Assembly (NCBI RefSeq): GCF_032854445.1
Contig: NC_088295.1
Coordinates: 66,757,249-66,821,248, forward strand
Reading direction: 5' to 3'
Origin: Liolophura sinensis
Taxonomy: Eukaryota > Mollusca > Polyplacophora > Chitonida > Chitonidae
DNA length: 64,000 bases
In this document: one piece after another, positions 34,653 through 46,605 of the stretch
Numbering within the stretch: position 1 is the first letter of the stretch
How the letters are laid out: each line of letters begins with the position of its first letter
Notes under the pieces: model-generated
What the model saw: only the letters and a program-made list of their open reading frames with translations
The model's database searches: none
Told to the model about the DNA's origin: nothing
Translations under genes and position numbers: made by a program

Positions 34653-34675
34653 TATGCGTTTCTTTTTTTGGATAG
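34653..34675 (-). repeat. Right terminal inverted repeat of the Tc1-like element
   Basis: Mirror of 33162-33184. Confidence 0.93.
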
Positions 34676-34677
34676 TA

Positions 34678-37607
34678 TATCATCACTGAATCCAACGTCT
34701 TTTATTTTAAAAACATGGCTTGTCTCTCGGGAACGTTATCGTTACATCCCAAGAAATAGTGAGAGGCTGTTTCGGCTGGGATTGAGAACGAATTTCCCTT
34801 AAAAACCACCAAACGGTTATGAGAGCGCTGTCGGTGGCTTATAGCCACTACAATACAACAGTGAATCTGGTTTATTCTCGGCAATTCCTTGTCCAAGACT
34901 GGAAATGATTCAAAGACGAGGAACAGCTAACCGCGTCTACAACAGCAATGTTTCATCTTCGTTAAATCTTGCAATCGCGAGCGCTGTGTTACCGAAATTT
35001 TCAACAATACCGTCATGACCACGAAAGCTAATTTAAAGGCGTTTTCATTCATAGGTAAATCAATCTAACACCCTGTATGTTCTAGCTACGGAAAGACAAC
35101 AATCTTAAGCCCCCACCTTCAAAAATACTAAAGGTATGACGTTTTACATGCGTGTATCAGTTGGCTATAGCTACAAAATCAATAACAACTGGGAACTTTA
35201 TCTTTGCTAGCGCTTTGAACTTAAGAGACGAGTGCTTGTGATATACTCCCCCTCGAAGAGCTTCTAATTAATAAATGTAAGTCTCACAGAAAATTGCTGT
35301 AATAACAAAGAGCTGTATGCTTGTACACAATTGGAATGCTGACGAATTCGACTCTATTCAACCTCATTAATGATTTGTTTTCCCTGAACGCCATCATCAT
35401 TGATCCCTTGAGCTCAATCTAACTACAGTAGTCCAATTAATTTGAGTCGATATTTTGTTTCCAAAAAATGCTATAATGGTAAAGTGCGAGAGTAAATGGA
35501 ATTAAATGCAACCTTGGATGCGAACTTTCGATTTAATTTTGTCAAAACACCAGCATGAAAAAAGAAGGATTAAGACAACGCCATCTAATATTCCAGAGCT
35601 TTGTGAATAGCTCCATGTTAGAATTTTGTAAGCGTTACAAACATTTGTGCCTTAAAATATGGATGTATTATAGTGCAATTGAAAAACATGGAGCAGCTTA
35701 TTTGATAGTTAGTATCTGCAGCCAGTCGTGTATTCAAACCAGTCGTGTGGCCTTACAGGCTAAAATACCATAATCCTATCTACACTGATTGTCGGGTTTC
35801 TTTCCGTGCTCACAGTTCTCACAGTACAATTCTTTTATTTCCTTGTATCATGACATCACAGTACAATCGCACTCTTTCCATAACACCTGTAGACTAGATT
35901 AATATTCTAATAGCCTTTGCACGACATAATTAAAGACCCACAGCATAGAGAGTAAAACCAGAGCAGCGACGACAGTTTGATGGCTGGCAATTTGTTACAC
36001 GTAACGAGGAAAATACGGCTTCCTGTCAATCCACCTCAATCCACTTCACAAATGTTCTCCGGTTTCTATGAGACGGTACAAAAAATCGACAATTAAAGGT
36101 TCACATTTGCAGTTTTGAATTAAAAGGAATTGCACGAGAAGATAATGAACAATACACCAACGAAGAATATTATTTGTGATTTATGCGATTTTTTTTTTCA
36201 AAGATGTCGGCGCCCGCTTGGATATAACTGCGACAAACGTTGATCACCAATTTCGTCGAAAACTTATACATAAGTCATTCTTGTCATTTACACGTAACAG
36301 TTACCGCCTAAGGTTGTGTTGATGATATGGTTTTATATCAAGCTCTTACTGCGTTATCAAGTATACCGGTCCCGTCAAGAATTATGCTTTAATAATTTAG
36401 CTTTGGGGCTACCCGTAGACGTAAGTGTGTCTTGAGCATGGGAACCTTAAGAGGACACTCGTTTTTTTTTTCTTAGTTTCGACTTTACAACTATAATGTG
36501 AAAACGCGAATGGGTGAAAATCGAAAATACCATAACTTAAAGGTCAAAACTGTGAAAGTACAAAGAGAAACCCCAAACGTGTGAAATTTGTACAGCTGCG
36601 CATTTTCCATGTTTTCGCGCTTTTCGCCTTGTGCTCTAAAGTTGTAACTAAGGCAACGCGAACAACACTTTGTTTAACAATCCTGTTGTTAAAATCCTAA
36701 TTTTAAATAACGTTGTTTAATTGACTTTGCTCGAATCACGTGACACGGTATCCTTTTAAGATATGTCGTCTGGCGGAAGGTCGTCCGAACAAACTTGGTG
36801 AACTTGGTGTGTCGAGACAAAAACTACCACAGAACTGAGAAAGTATATAAAGTATGAAATTAGACCGGAATCATGCAAAAAGAAGCATTCAACAATTTTA
36901 ACGATGCTGGAAAGACGCAAGGTATGCTCTAGGCGAGTGAGTGATCCCCAAACCTGGAGTAAAGCGGAATTAGATAAAAATTGCTCGGGTATTCCTCAAA
37001 GATGATGTCTTGATGTATGCCTGATTAAGGAGAATTACTTCTATTTTAGAATGAATCACAGCGCAGGTTGCAACTGCACTATCGTCAGGAATGCGATGGA
37101 CATCGCGGATTTTACAGGCACTAGTTTTGTACGTAACTTCTTGTGCTGTTTAATAGTGCAATGATTTGGGTGTATACATTTCGAAACTCACATTATTTCT
37201 TTTCCCGGGCTCTAAGATGGCTCGAGCATCTATCTGCATTCCGGTAGGATTCTACCGTAACACTTAAATGACAAACAGCGAAACGTGGAGAAACTTGGAA
37301 AGTCCGGCAAGTTCCACTTGTGTACCCCTCTGCTTGCACTTGTAGTCCTCTGAATTGTAAGTGGTCACGAAACAGCACGTATGCAGTTGTTCTTCTATGT
37401 ATCTTAAGGCATAGTCGATGAACGATTTGTTGGTATTTTACCACATTGTGACCAAGACCAAGTGTATCACGTTAAAGCTATAGGTGAGTGAGGACTTAAC
37501 GTCATCTCTTAACTTTATAGGCATGTTGTTTTCATGCTTCATATTTGGTCAAGGCTGAAAATTTGTATCTCCTTTAGAGCTACGTTCTCCGTCACATTTA
37601 CTGCTGT
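34678..37607. other. No gene recognised; one R1 copy
   Basis: About 2.9 kb of AT-rich sequence. The only element seen is the inverted R1 repeat listed separately. Confidence 0.4.
35928..36003 (-). repeat. Dispersed repeat R1, copy 4
   Basis: Shares AAACCAGAGCAGCGACGACAG exactly, up to 20 bases, with copy 1 near 2357. The reverse complement continues GGTTTTACTC, as in copies 2 and 3. Confidence 0.55.
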
Positions 37608-37773
37608 ATATAAAGCCCTCGCCGAGAGAGATATTGACGAGAGCAGTAACGTGATTTATTCAGGGACACACGCCTGTGTTTGTGTTCTATAAGGTGTGGT
37701 TTGTCAGACGCAGACAGGCTGTCAACGGTCAGCCTCCTGCTCTACCATTTGTCACGAGGCAGCCGCGGTAGAG
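37608..37773 (+). promoter_or_regulatory. Candidate TATA promoter and untranslated first exon
   Basis: A clear TATA box (GTATATAAAG around 37608-37616) is followed about 160 bp later by a consensus donor, GTAGAG|GTAAGT (intron starts at 37774). The stretch between is less AT-rich than its surroundings and has no ATG-led frame of note, as for a 5' leader. It could belong with the candidate exon at 39.6-39.8 kb. Inferred from motifs only. Confidence 0.3.
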
Positions 37774-38278
37774 GTAAGTGTTTCTCTGTAAGAAAGCCAA
37801 TTTGGAGAGAATGTCTCTAGTTCATTGTCTCTCGCTCAACATGGACAAACTCCATTAGCCATGCGTCTCGCGAAGGTATTCGCACATTCAAATGTCCTGG
37901 CTGCAAACAGTCTTCGCCCATCACAGCTTATCCTTAACTTTCAATAAAACCATTATGCTCTAGGTTCACCTGCAGTTCGGTTTATTCACAAACACGTCGT
38001 ACCTTTATTTCATCCAGAGATCACGAAAGTCACGAAAGCAGGACACAATTCCGGAATTAGCGTTATTCTATGTTAAATCCAACAGTTTCTTTTGTGTAAT
38101 GACGATCATTATTTTCTGACATATATTGAAGATCTTCTTGCCAAAAATGCTGTCAGAAAAGCCTTAATCCGAATCTAAGATCAACAGGATGCACGTGGGT
38201 TAAGTGTACTTGGAATTTGTACATTTGAGCATCGATATAACCCTTATTCTAAATGGTTTTAGCAACAATGCCCTAATA

Positions 38279-38421
38279 ACTAGTTACATCTCCAGCATAT
38301 CACTAGTTACATCTCCAGCATATCACTAGTTACATCTCCAGCATAACACATGTTACATCTCCAGCATATCAATAGTTACATCTCCAACATAACACATGTT
38401 ACATTTCCAGCATATCACATA
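38279..38421. repeat. 23-bp tandem repeat, about 6 copies
   Basis: Units of TAGTTACATCTCCAGCATAT plus CAC at 38281, 38304 and 38327. Later units alternate with an ACATGTTACATCTCCAGCAT variant. Confidence 0.85.
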
Positions 38422-39584
38422 TCCAATATTTGCTTGACCTTTGTTACATGATTTATCTGTGAGTTGGATTCTGCAGCTGTTAAGAAAATGTGCTTTTGTC
38501 AATAGCTCTCTCGGAAAGTCCTTTTATTGTTTGAGATGTAATGGATGTTGGATATTTTTGGAATCTCTTGTGTTGCCCAGTTGCACATATATAATTAAAT
38601 GGGCACATGTAGACGTCTTTCATTTATGACAGAGCCATAAAGTTTCGACATAGTGCCCCATGAATTCCCAGTATGGTTATAAAATACCAAACAAACCTTG
38701 ATCTATATCCGCTTTGCTTTTATTGAAAGCCAACCCAACGGACAGACTCAACAATCCTTAACTCCAAATTTCCCCTTCTATGCAATTAAGTAATTGCTTG
38801 GAAATAGCGCTACAATACGAAGGTCTTGGTCACCCATATGTAAGACTGGATTTTCTGGGCAGTGCTAAATCTTGGCATTCAGTTCAAACGTCGACAGACA
38901 ATTTTCCTTTATCATGTTAGGAAGTGTTATACATTGTTTACTGACAAGCAGGCTTGTTTAATTTAGAATATCCAGGAAGAATAATATTCTAATCTGTTGA
39001 GATAATTTATTTTCATTACTTTGAGTTTCTTCATCTTCTCTTCCTATATAGGAGTTGAACTTACTGATAAAGAGTTAGACTTTCCGAATTGCAGATCTTT
39101 GGGCTAAAATTTCTAAAATTTGTGACAATTTTACAGAAATCATAAACGTTTCTGGTTATTTTACGGACACGGTTTTGTTGTAACTGCTTCTTTTGCCGTT
39201 TTCTTTTTTTTTTTTGTAATATCCATTTCCACAAATTCCATGTGTATCGAAGTATACAATCCATATATGTCCAAACTTTCGCCACCTGCCTGCAGACCAA
39301 TTAAATGGTATATTTTGTCTAATTTCATTTAAGTGCTACTTTGTCCTCTCTGTCTAAAGCTCACTCGCAGAGGGTATCACACGTATACTAACAACCACAC
39401 TTACTTCGTGAGACACCATGCATTATGTGAAACAACATCGGCGCCTGTGTCGACGAGTTTGGAAAACAGTGATGCTTTCTCAGTCAATAGAATCCAATAT
39501 TCGCTATTGGTGGAATTTATTGTTTGAGTTCCCATCTTTTGTGGGTCATGTTGGCGTTAACGTATCATATTTATCTTATTGGAG
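38422..39584. other. No gene recognised
   Basis: AT-rich sequence. Short frames only. Confidence 0.4.
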
Positions 39585-39805
39585 ACCATGGAGATGACGA
39601 CCTGGGTGATGAAAAAATACATCCGAGACAGAAGCAGTTTATGATATGTACTTTTATGGATGTCCGCCAAAAGTACGTCAGTGAACTGCTGGACCACTGG
39701 GCAGGGAGCTGCTTGATGTCCAGATTTCCCAAGGGGTTGACCATAGATGCCATGTTGTTTTTACAAACATCTTTTCACAAGCTAAAGCCGAAATGTTTAG
39801 AACAG
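39585..39805 (+). CDS. Candidate internal exon, unknown protein
   Basis: A frame of about 70 codons rich in charged residues (HGDDDLGDEKIHPRQKQF, then CTFMDVRQKYVSELLDHWAG and LQTSFHKLKPKCLEQ). It ends exactly at a consensus donor, CAG|GTAAGA (intron from 39806). The acceptor is uncertain; TATCTTATTGGAG| at 39584 is my best guess. Base composition is less AT-rich than the neighbourhood. No domain recognised. It could be the second exon after the TATA-led first exon at 37.6-37.8 kb. Confidence 0.28.
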
Positions 39806-40240
39806 GTAAGATCAATTTTGCCCAAAATTAATTGAGTCGATGTGCTTTTCTTGCGAATCGATCAAGTAAATACAGGTTCTATGTTAAGCATACATTCAAA
39901 AGCCAACTGTTCGATTGCTTTCAGAGCATACGTAAGCTTGATATCTCCAGTATAAACATTTCATTAGCCTTTAAGTGAAAATTCTATTGTTTTGCCACAA
40001 AAACACGCGCAAAATTTAAGTTTTTTGTCTGTTCAAAATACCTCGCATTGCATAAAGCTTTTATTGATTTCTACACGATCGAGAAATATTTACTACACGT
40101 TTACGTTTCTTCATTGAATCTATGTAGTTTTCCATTTATCAGGGAAGTACATTTGCTTTATTGCATAGCATATTTAACTGGATCTTTCAAATTTGACCTC
40201 GCTGGCTCATTACTTTAAAGCGTTATATGCCTAACCAATT

Positions 40241-40590
40241 GGCTCCTGTCTCAAGAAGACGTAGATTTGAATCCCGATGTTTTGGAAGAGGGTATAAATC
40301 AGTATGGTTATCAGGTAGTTTTTATTTTAAAGCATCAGGCTCCTCTTTGCGTATCAGATCGGCCCCTGTCTCCAGAAGACGTGGGTTTGAATCCAGCTCC
40401 CGATGTTTCGAAAGAGGCTATAAACCAGTATGGTTATCAGGTAGTTGTTATTTTAAAGCATCAGGCTACTATTTGCGGATCAGATCGGCTCCTGTCCCAT
40501 GAAGACGTAGGCTCGAATCCGGCTCCCGATGTTTCAGAAGAGGCTTTAAATCAGTATGGTTGTCAGGCAGTTGTTAAAAGGCAGTGGTTT
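40241..40590 (+). repeat. 120/126-bp tandem repeat, 2.8 copies
   Basis: Units start at 40241 (120 bp), 40361 (126 bp) and 40487 (partial). Each begins GGC(T/C)CCTGTC, contains TTTGAATCC or TCGAATCC (B-box-like), GAAGAGG or GAAAGAGG, and CAGTATGGTT(A/G)TCAGG. Unit lengths divisible by 3 keep two plus frames open (91 and 138 codons). I read this as a repeat effect and not as a gene. Confidence 0.8.
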
Positions 40591-40692
40591 TCTCGAGGCG
40601 CCCCAATAAGTGTAACGTATTACTCGGCGTCACCCCAATTACACTTCTCACCGCGAACATTCACTTACGACGTTGTGATTTAATTTGGTCCA

Positions 40693-40782
40693 GCCTTCCT
40701 CTGTAAGTTCAGGGTCTCTCTATAATCTAGTGATATACGACCCAGACGCCATACTTAGTGTCCAGGACAGACAGCGAAACAG
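40693..40782 (+). repeat. Dispersed repeat R5, copy 3
   Basis: CTTCCTCTGTAAGTTCAGGG, CTCTATAATCTAGTGATATA, CGACCCAGACGCC and TTAGTGTCCAGGACAGAC. Confidence 0.55.
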
Positions 40783-41670
40783 GAAAGAGGTGAGAAACAG
40801 AGGTGAAGTTTATAGCTGAAAGTCCAATGATGAAATTGGAGGCGTATGTCGATCCAAACAAAAGATTCATGGTCAGGGACCGACATATAACAAGGGATTT
40901 AGGAAGGTATATAGAAGACTACATATAATGCAAGAAAATTCGAAAGCCGCAGTGAAGTTGGAAACACATTGACTCTAGACATCGTCATCATATTCATGTG
41001 AAGAGTGATTTAACGGAGAATTTATTACCTGCAAGTCTGATGATATACTAGAAGAGTTTGGTGCAATTCCAAAATATGCACGGTTAATTCATTTATTTCA
41101 TGTTTTCTAATGACTGAAAGATTAGAGCAAAGGGAACAAGACTGGCTGGCATAGTGTCAGCATAATGTCATCTGGTGGGGTGTCATGCCTGGTGTTTTCG
41201 GTATGATACGTCAGTGACGGCAGCACTTTGGCGGCATGGACTCGCGTGGGAGACGTTGATTGTATACGTAATGACCCCTCTTCGCCATATGACAGAAAAA
41301 TTGTTAATATAATTAAAAATGTACAGCAGATTCAAGAACACATGAACTTACAGACGGTAGACAGTTTTAGGGGCACGCAGTAAAGTACCGCTCATTACCC
41401 TGTACCTGACAAACCTCCTGATTCAAGGCCACAGCGGGATAGGCCAGAGCTGGATTCCAGCCTGTCTCAGGGGTTGATTTGGATGCAAGTGATCAAGAAT
41501 GATGGAAATTAAAGGTTTATAATCGCAAGTCCAATATCCTAAACAACATTTAAACCACCAAGAAATATAACAATGTATGTAAAAAATTAAACGGAGTCAC
41601 GTACATAAAGGGAATAAGTAAGTAGTTTTCAGTAATAACGAGAAAACGCACTGAATGATATTGAATTACA

Positions 41671-41860
41671 GATTTATTTATTTAGACGTGGATTTACGCC
41701 TTACTCAAGAATATTTCATTTATACGACGGCGGCCAGAATTATGGTGAGAGGAAGGAAATTCCGCAGATTGCTGGTTGACCTCCCATGTACGATCTCAGA
41801 GAAAACCAGCATGAGCAGAAATTGAACGCACAGTGAGCTTCCGGTGAGAAGCTCCTCAAA
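41671..41860 (-). mobile_element. SINE family S1, internally shortened
   Basis: On the plus strand: TTTATTTATTTAGACGTGGA, TTACGCCTTACTCAAGAATA, ACGACGGCGGCCAG, CGCAGATTGCTGG, CCAGCATGAGC and GAGAAGCTCCT. This is the S1 order reversed, with the GC-rich middle missing. Confidence 0.7.
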
Positions 41861-42246
41861 CACAATCAGTATCAAAATGTTGAGCCTTCGGGGTATGTAT
41901 AAAGACAGTTAATTATGTTATTTCTTCCAGTTGCGCCTTGATTGCAAATATCTGAAGTATCTTGAAGTAAAAGCCCTGCAAATAATACGTGCCTGTGAAA
42001 TAATCTCGGAAATGGCAATTTTATCTTCGCCTAGCTAAAGTCTAGACAGAATTCCAACTCAATATGATAACCCGATTAACACTCTGTACGGAATACACTG
42101 GGTAAGAGTGGTGGTCGGTAGCCGAATTTAGTTTCACAAACTTCATTATAATAAACTAAAAATTTCACAGACATTAATAAATAGGCCATTGAGTAAAGAA
42201 ATCTTAGTATAGATTCCTTCACTTACATCATTTGTTTACATACCAA

Positions 42247-42330
42247 TTATTTATTTATTTATTTGGTTGGTGTTTTACGCCATTTTACACGACGATGGCC
42301 AGCATTATAGTGGGAGAAAACCGGGAATAT
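42247..42330 (-). mobile_element. SINE family S1, 3' end only
   Basis: TTATTTATTTATTTGGTTGG, then TGTTTTACGCC, GACGATGGCCAGCATTATAG and GAGAAAACCGGG is the reversed S1 tail. Confidence 0.7.
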
Positions 42331-43294
42331 ATAGCAATGGGTTCTACTTTAGTTTGGTTACTTTACTTTATATTTCATGTATTTATATACTGAATACCTA
42401 AATCAAAAAACAGTTTGTTTTGATTACCGGTACCTATAGATGTTAATGTCTCTTGTAAATACATTTCCAAAATGGCCTCCCTTCACAATATTTGCTGGTG
42501 GCTGGAGATTAACAGGCTTTGCTCAAATTTTGCATTACTCTCAACTGGTATCTGAACGGACAGCCCTTACATAACTCATTTACAATTAATCAGCATTTTT
42601 GTTTTGTTAAAATTGTAGTTTACTTTATCGGGAAACTGTGCCTACAACGCCGGTATTCGGTTCCAGCTGGGCACAAAAAAGGAGCAAATGGTGATTGATC
42701 ACAGTTCGCTTTTCTTCTGAGGGATTTGTTTTGCTTTTAATTGACCATATAGCCCCTTTTTGCAGTGATCTGGTTTATTTCTTTCTAGGATTAAGCCAAT
42801 AAAAATTGATAAAGTCAAGCTTAATACGGGCGTATATATTGTACAGAAACATGTCTGTATCTTCCTTCATTAGAAGTCTTTGGTTATATTTTACGTTGTT
42901 CTCAAGATGCAGCTTTATTCCATGTCCGTATTCAAGGCATCTTTGCAACATCACAAAGTCCACATATAAGAGCAACTTCTATAATGTTATAGAGCCGTCT
43001 CACCAACATTTATTGAAGAATTTCTACACATACGAAGCGAAAATAGTAGGTATTTCGTTGTGTAGAAATTATAGGCTTCCTTAAACAGCTGCCAGACACA
43101 AGTACATGTATGAAGTACAAATACAAATAGTACGTGGGTATGAATAACCTTGAACAACTCGTTAACCTGTACCGACAAAACACGACCATCAGGCGACATC
43201 CAATTAATGTTATATGCCATGACACAGTATTTGTTCACACTGTAATGAGCTAGGTGTTACAAGGAGGTATGTGATAGCTGGATGAGACTGGATG
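42331..43294. other. No gene recognised
   Basis: AT-rich sequence. Short frames on both strands, including 66-92 codons at 42.8-43.2 kb, without motifs. Confidence 0.4.
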
Positions 43295-43385
43295 ATAATT
43301 AAAACTTAGTCCAGGACGCACACCGTCTGAGGGATGGACACGGTCAGGTAAAGCGATGTCAGGATGTTTACCCCGAAGGCCCGAT
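43295..43385 (+). repeat. Dispersed repeat R4, distal part
   Basis: AGTCCAGGACGCACACCGTC, GGATGGACACGGTCAGGT and GATGTCAGGATGTTTACCCC match 14745-14830. Confidence 0.5.
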
Positions 43386-44169
43386 TTAATAATGCAAGGA
43401 AATTCATTTATGTATTCACTTCAAAACCACGACATATGATAACCAGATTAAATGAATTTGTTTCTCCATCGGCGTGTCCAACTTATTCTCATGTCGTCCA
43501 CATTCTGCCATTTTTGGGAAGTTCTTCTTTACATCTCATACAAAGAAATAGCTGATCTCTGAAGATACGTTAATTATGGTCGAATTTAATCGATTACCAA
43601 GTCGATGCAATTCTTTATTTCCTTCCTTGACGATTTCCCTATCTTAATAATTGCCATGGTATGGATGCAATACATCTCATATGGCGCTAATTTATAATCA
43701 TTCATTATTTCCTTGTAATACAATAACTGGCTAAGTAGAAGAGGCATGTACGTGAATTTAAGTAAGCAAAACCACGAAATCACATTGCTACATTAAAGAT
43801 GAGATAAGAAGGCTTGGGACAAAAGGGATAAAGATTTAAACATCCAGTATCATCCAGAATATAAATGTATTGAAAGACACAAAAACCAAACATGTCTCGC
43901 GTCTTTCCAGCATCACTGAAAACTGCTGACTGCTTCTCTTCGGTTGGTCCTAATTTTGTACTTTATTTACTTTCTTAGCTCTGGAAAAAAATGTTTAATG
44001 AAGGCCCTTAGCCCTGAATTGAACTGGATCTCAGGTTGTCGAGATGACAGCACCACGCCAAATAATTTACATTTTTTGTACCTGATGGTATGACAGTCAC
44101 GTGACTGCTGCTATCACGACATTGTCGTGCCGCTCCTGACCGATTTACGGTACCATGGTCTGATTCTGT

Positions 44170-44262
44170 TAAATCTTCCTTTCTGAGTTCAGCCACTGTC
44201 TGTAATCTAGTAATATGCAACCCAGACGTCAGGCTTAGTGTCTAGTACTGACACAGATTCTG
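44170..44262 (+). repeat. Dispersed repeat R5, copy 4
   Basis: AAATCTTCCTTTCTGAGTTC, CTGTAATCTAGTAATATGCA, CCCAGACGTCAGGCTTAGTG. Confidence 0.55.
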
Positions 44263-45040
44263 GCGTATAGGGTTATAGACGATACTAGACGTGAAAAGTT
44301 TGGTGGAAATGGAATCAAACTTAGGTGTGTATGTAATCATCTATTGTCACTGGTATGGGTTGGCAGAGCTTTTGTGTCGAGGAAACCCTTGTCTCACTAC
44401 CGGGAATCCCGGACTTGAATTAGGTTTAACATACTGTAATAGGGGCTAGATGAGATTTCGAGGCAATTTACCAAATTAGGATGTCAAGTTGCTAGTACGA
44501 CTTGTATATATCCACATCTATATCCCCTCTACGACTAAAATGAACATTTTAGAACATGAACATTTTCATCTACGCTTGACAGTTTTCCACACACCACCAG
44601 TGAAGGACACGTAATTAATTTATTTATGATTTATGATTTTAATACCATTGCCGACGTTTACTCATCACAACATCATCATAAAATATACATAAAAAGCAAC
44701 GTTAAGAATATATTATACTTATATACACTTCATTGTTCTAAAATGATTTACAGGTTTAAAACAAAAAGTTTCTATCGTTCACAGATACACAAAACATCTG
44801 AACAAATGTTTACACATCTTCATTTTATTTCAGCAGAAAGTTGAAATCAAGAAGAAAAAAGGAAAATCATTTCCATGCAGGCTTTTTTCTAAAATTCTCT
44901 TTTATAAACGATATATTGCAGCAATTAGAGTGTGTATACTTTTAAATAGTACGATCAAATTCTCAATTTCTTTCCGAAATGAATGTAAGTTGTATGGTAC
45001 ATGTATACACAAGTTATCACAAAAATACATTCTTCTTAAA

Positions 45041-45050
45041 GTCCAGATTC
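45041..45050 (+). repeat. Left target-site duplication of the foldback element
   Basis: GTCCAGATTC, repeated at 50646-50655 just outside the other end. The match can be stretched to GTCCAGATTC(C)AG with one indel. Confidence 0.7.
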
Positions 45051-45052
45051 AG

Positions 45053-46605
45053 GTGAGTGAAGTTAGACTGCGGTTCGCAGTTAGCTATTCAACGGGGACA
45101 AGTCCTTATTTCTATAAATTATATATTCTCCTATATCTTCATTAATACTGCACCTACAGACACCATACTTGGTACAATAATAACACTTAATGCGAACTAT
45201 CACGTCATGCCAATAATTCCCGATTCTGACTCGAGAGGACGCTTCTGTGAATAGCAGTCTGAATGGCAGTCTGGCCCATATATCCGTTAATACTGAGCCT
45301 ACAGACATCATAATTGGTGCACTGATAACACTTAATGCGGTCTATCACGTCATGCCAAAAATTCCTGATTCTGACACCTGGGGCGCTTTTGTTACTAGAG
45401 GTCTGAATAGCATTCTCGCCCATATCTCCATAAATACTGCACCTACAGACATTACATTTAGTACATTAATGACACTTAATGCGGACTATCACGTGATGCC
45501 AATGATTCCCAATTCTGGCATGGGGTGGGGGGGGAGCGCTTTTGTGAATAGCAGTCTGGCCCATATCTTCATAAGTACTGCACCTACAGACATCATATTT
45601 GGTACATTAATAACACTTAATGCGGGCTAAGACGTCATGCCAATGACTCCCGATTATGACAGCAGGGGACGTTTTTGTGAATAGCAGTCTGGCCCTCCAT
45701 AAATACTGCATCTACAGACATTATACTTGATACATTATTAACACTTAATGCGGGATATCACGTCATGCCAACAATTCCTAATTCTGACATCAGGAGGCGC
45801 TTTGTGTGAACAGCCATCTAAGTATCAATTTGGCCCATATCTCCATAAAGACTGCACCTACGGACACCTAGGGGCCGTAAAGGCAGTCATGCTCATTACA
45901 TCTGCATGATGCCTTTATGAACAGTTGCAATCAAAGCGCGACTGAGATACCTTGTTATTTGACATGGAACTCATTTATGGACTACGAATTTGAATTTTGA
46001 TATGGAATTCACTGTCGGCCCGGCATCACTGAAATCTGATGGCCGCTTCTCTCTTGTGTGTTACCGGTTTTATTTCCTATTTGTATAATTTCTTACATAC
46101 CTGTGTCTTTGGGAGCTAGTGTTAAACTTTGTTTTGGAAATGGATCTTGTGATTATCGATTTGGAACGCCCTTTATGGGCTACAAATGACACACGAATGT
46201 CAGACATGACGCTTATATCATACTTGGTACATTAATGACACCCAATGCGGGCTATCAGGTCATGCCAATGACTCCCGACTATGACAGCAGGAGGCGCTTT
46301 TGTTACTAGCAGTCTGAATAGCGGTCTGGCCCATATCTCCATAAAGACTGCACCTACAGACATCATACTTAATACAATAATGACAGTTAATGCGGATTAT
46401 CACGTGATGCCAATGATTCCCAATTCTGACAGCAGTGAGTGCTTCTGTGAATAGCTTTCTGAATAGCAGTCTGGCCCGTATCTCCATAACACTACACCTA
46501 TAGACATCATCCTTAATAATTAATGGAACTTAATGTACATTAATGACACTTAATGCAGACTGTCTCGTGATGTCAATAATTCCGATTCTAACACCAGGCG
46601 GCGAC
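45053..46605 (+). repeat. Left arm: terminal unique part plus ~145-bp tandem units
   Basis: After about 80 bp of end sequence, units recur with CCATATCTCCATAA, CTGCACCTACAGACATCATA, GGTACATTAATGACACTTAA, TATCACGTCATGCCAATGAT, TCTGACACCAGGGGCGCTTT and GAATAGCAGTCTG. Unit anchors fall near 45152, 45296, 45442, 45581, 45709, 45854, 46352 and 46495. The array is interrupted at about 45875-46205 by unrelated sequence. Some units have lost part of the GAATAGCAGTCTG doubling, which accounts for their length differences. Confidence 0.85.
45875..46205. other. Insertion or diverged stretch inside the left arm
   Basis: About 330 bp without the 145-bp unit. Part of it (GGCATCACTGAAATCTGATG, then CGCTTCTCT) resembles 43908-43945. 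No ends or duplication recognised. Confidence 0.4.

Larger units (their letters stand above)
33162..34675 (+). mobile_element. Complete Tc1/mariner-type transposon, 1514 bp
   Basis: Terminal inverted repeats of 23 bp are perfect: CTATCCAAAAAAAGAAACGC plus ATA at the left, mirrored at 34653-34675. They are flanked by TA on both sides (33160-33161 and 34676-34677), the known target duplication of this superfamily. Identity extends outward by a further ATA, so the true end could be two bases further out. One intact transposase frame fills the interior. Confidence 0.93.

Noticed and set aside
38279-38421. CRISPR-like array
   Set aside because: Units of 23 bp directly abut without spacers; it is a minisatellite in a eukaryotic sequence.
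40227-40683. 91- and 138-codon overlapping plus frames
   Set aside because: Both arise from the same 120/126-bp tandem repeat; overlapping frames cannot both be constrained, and neither has a domain.
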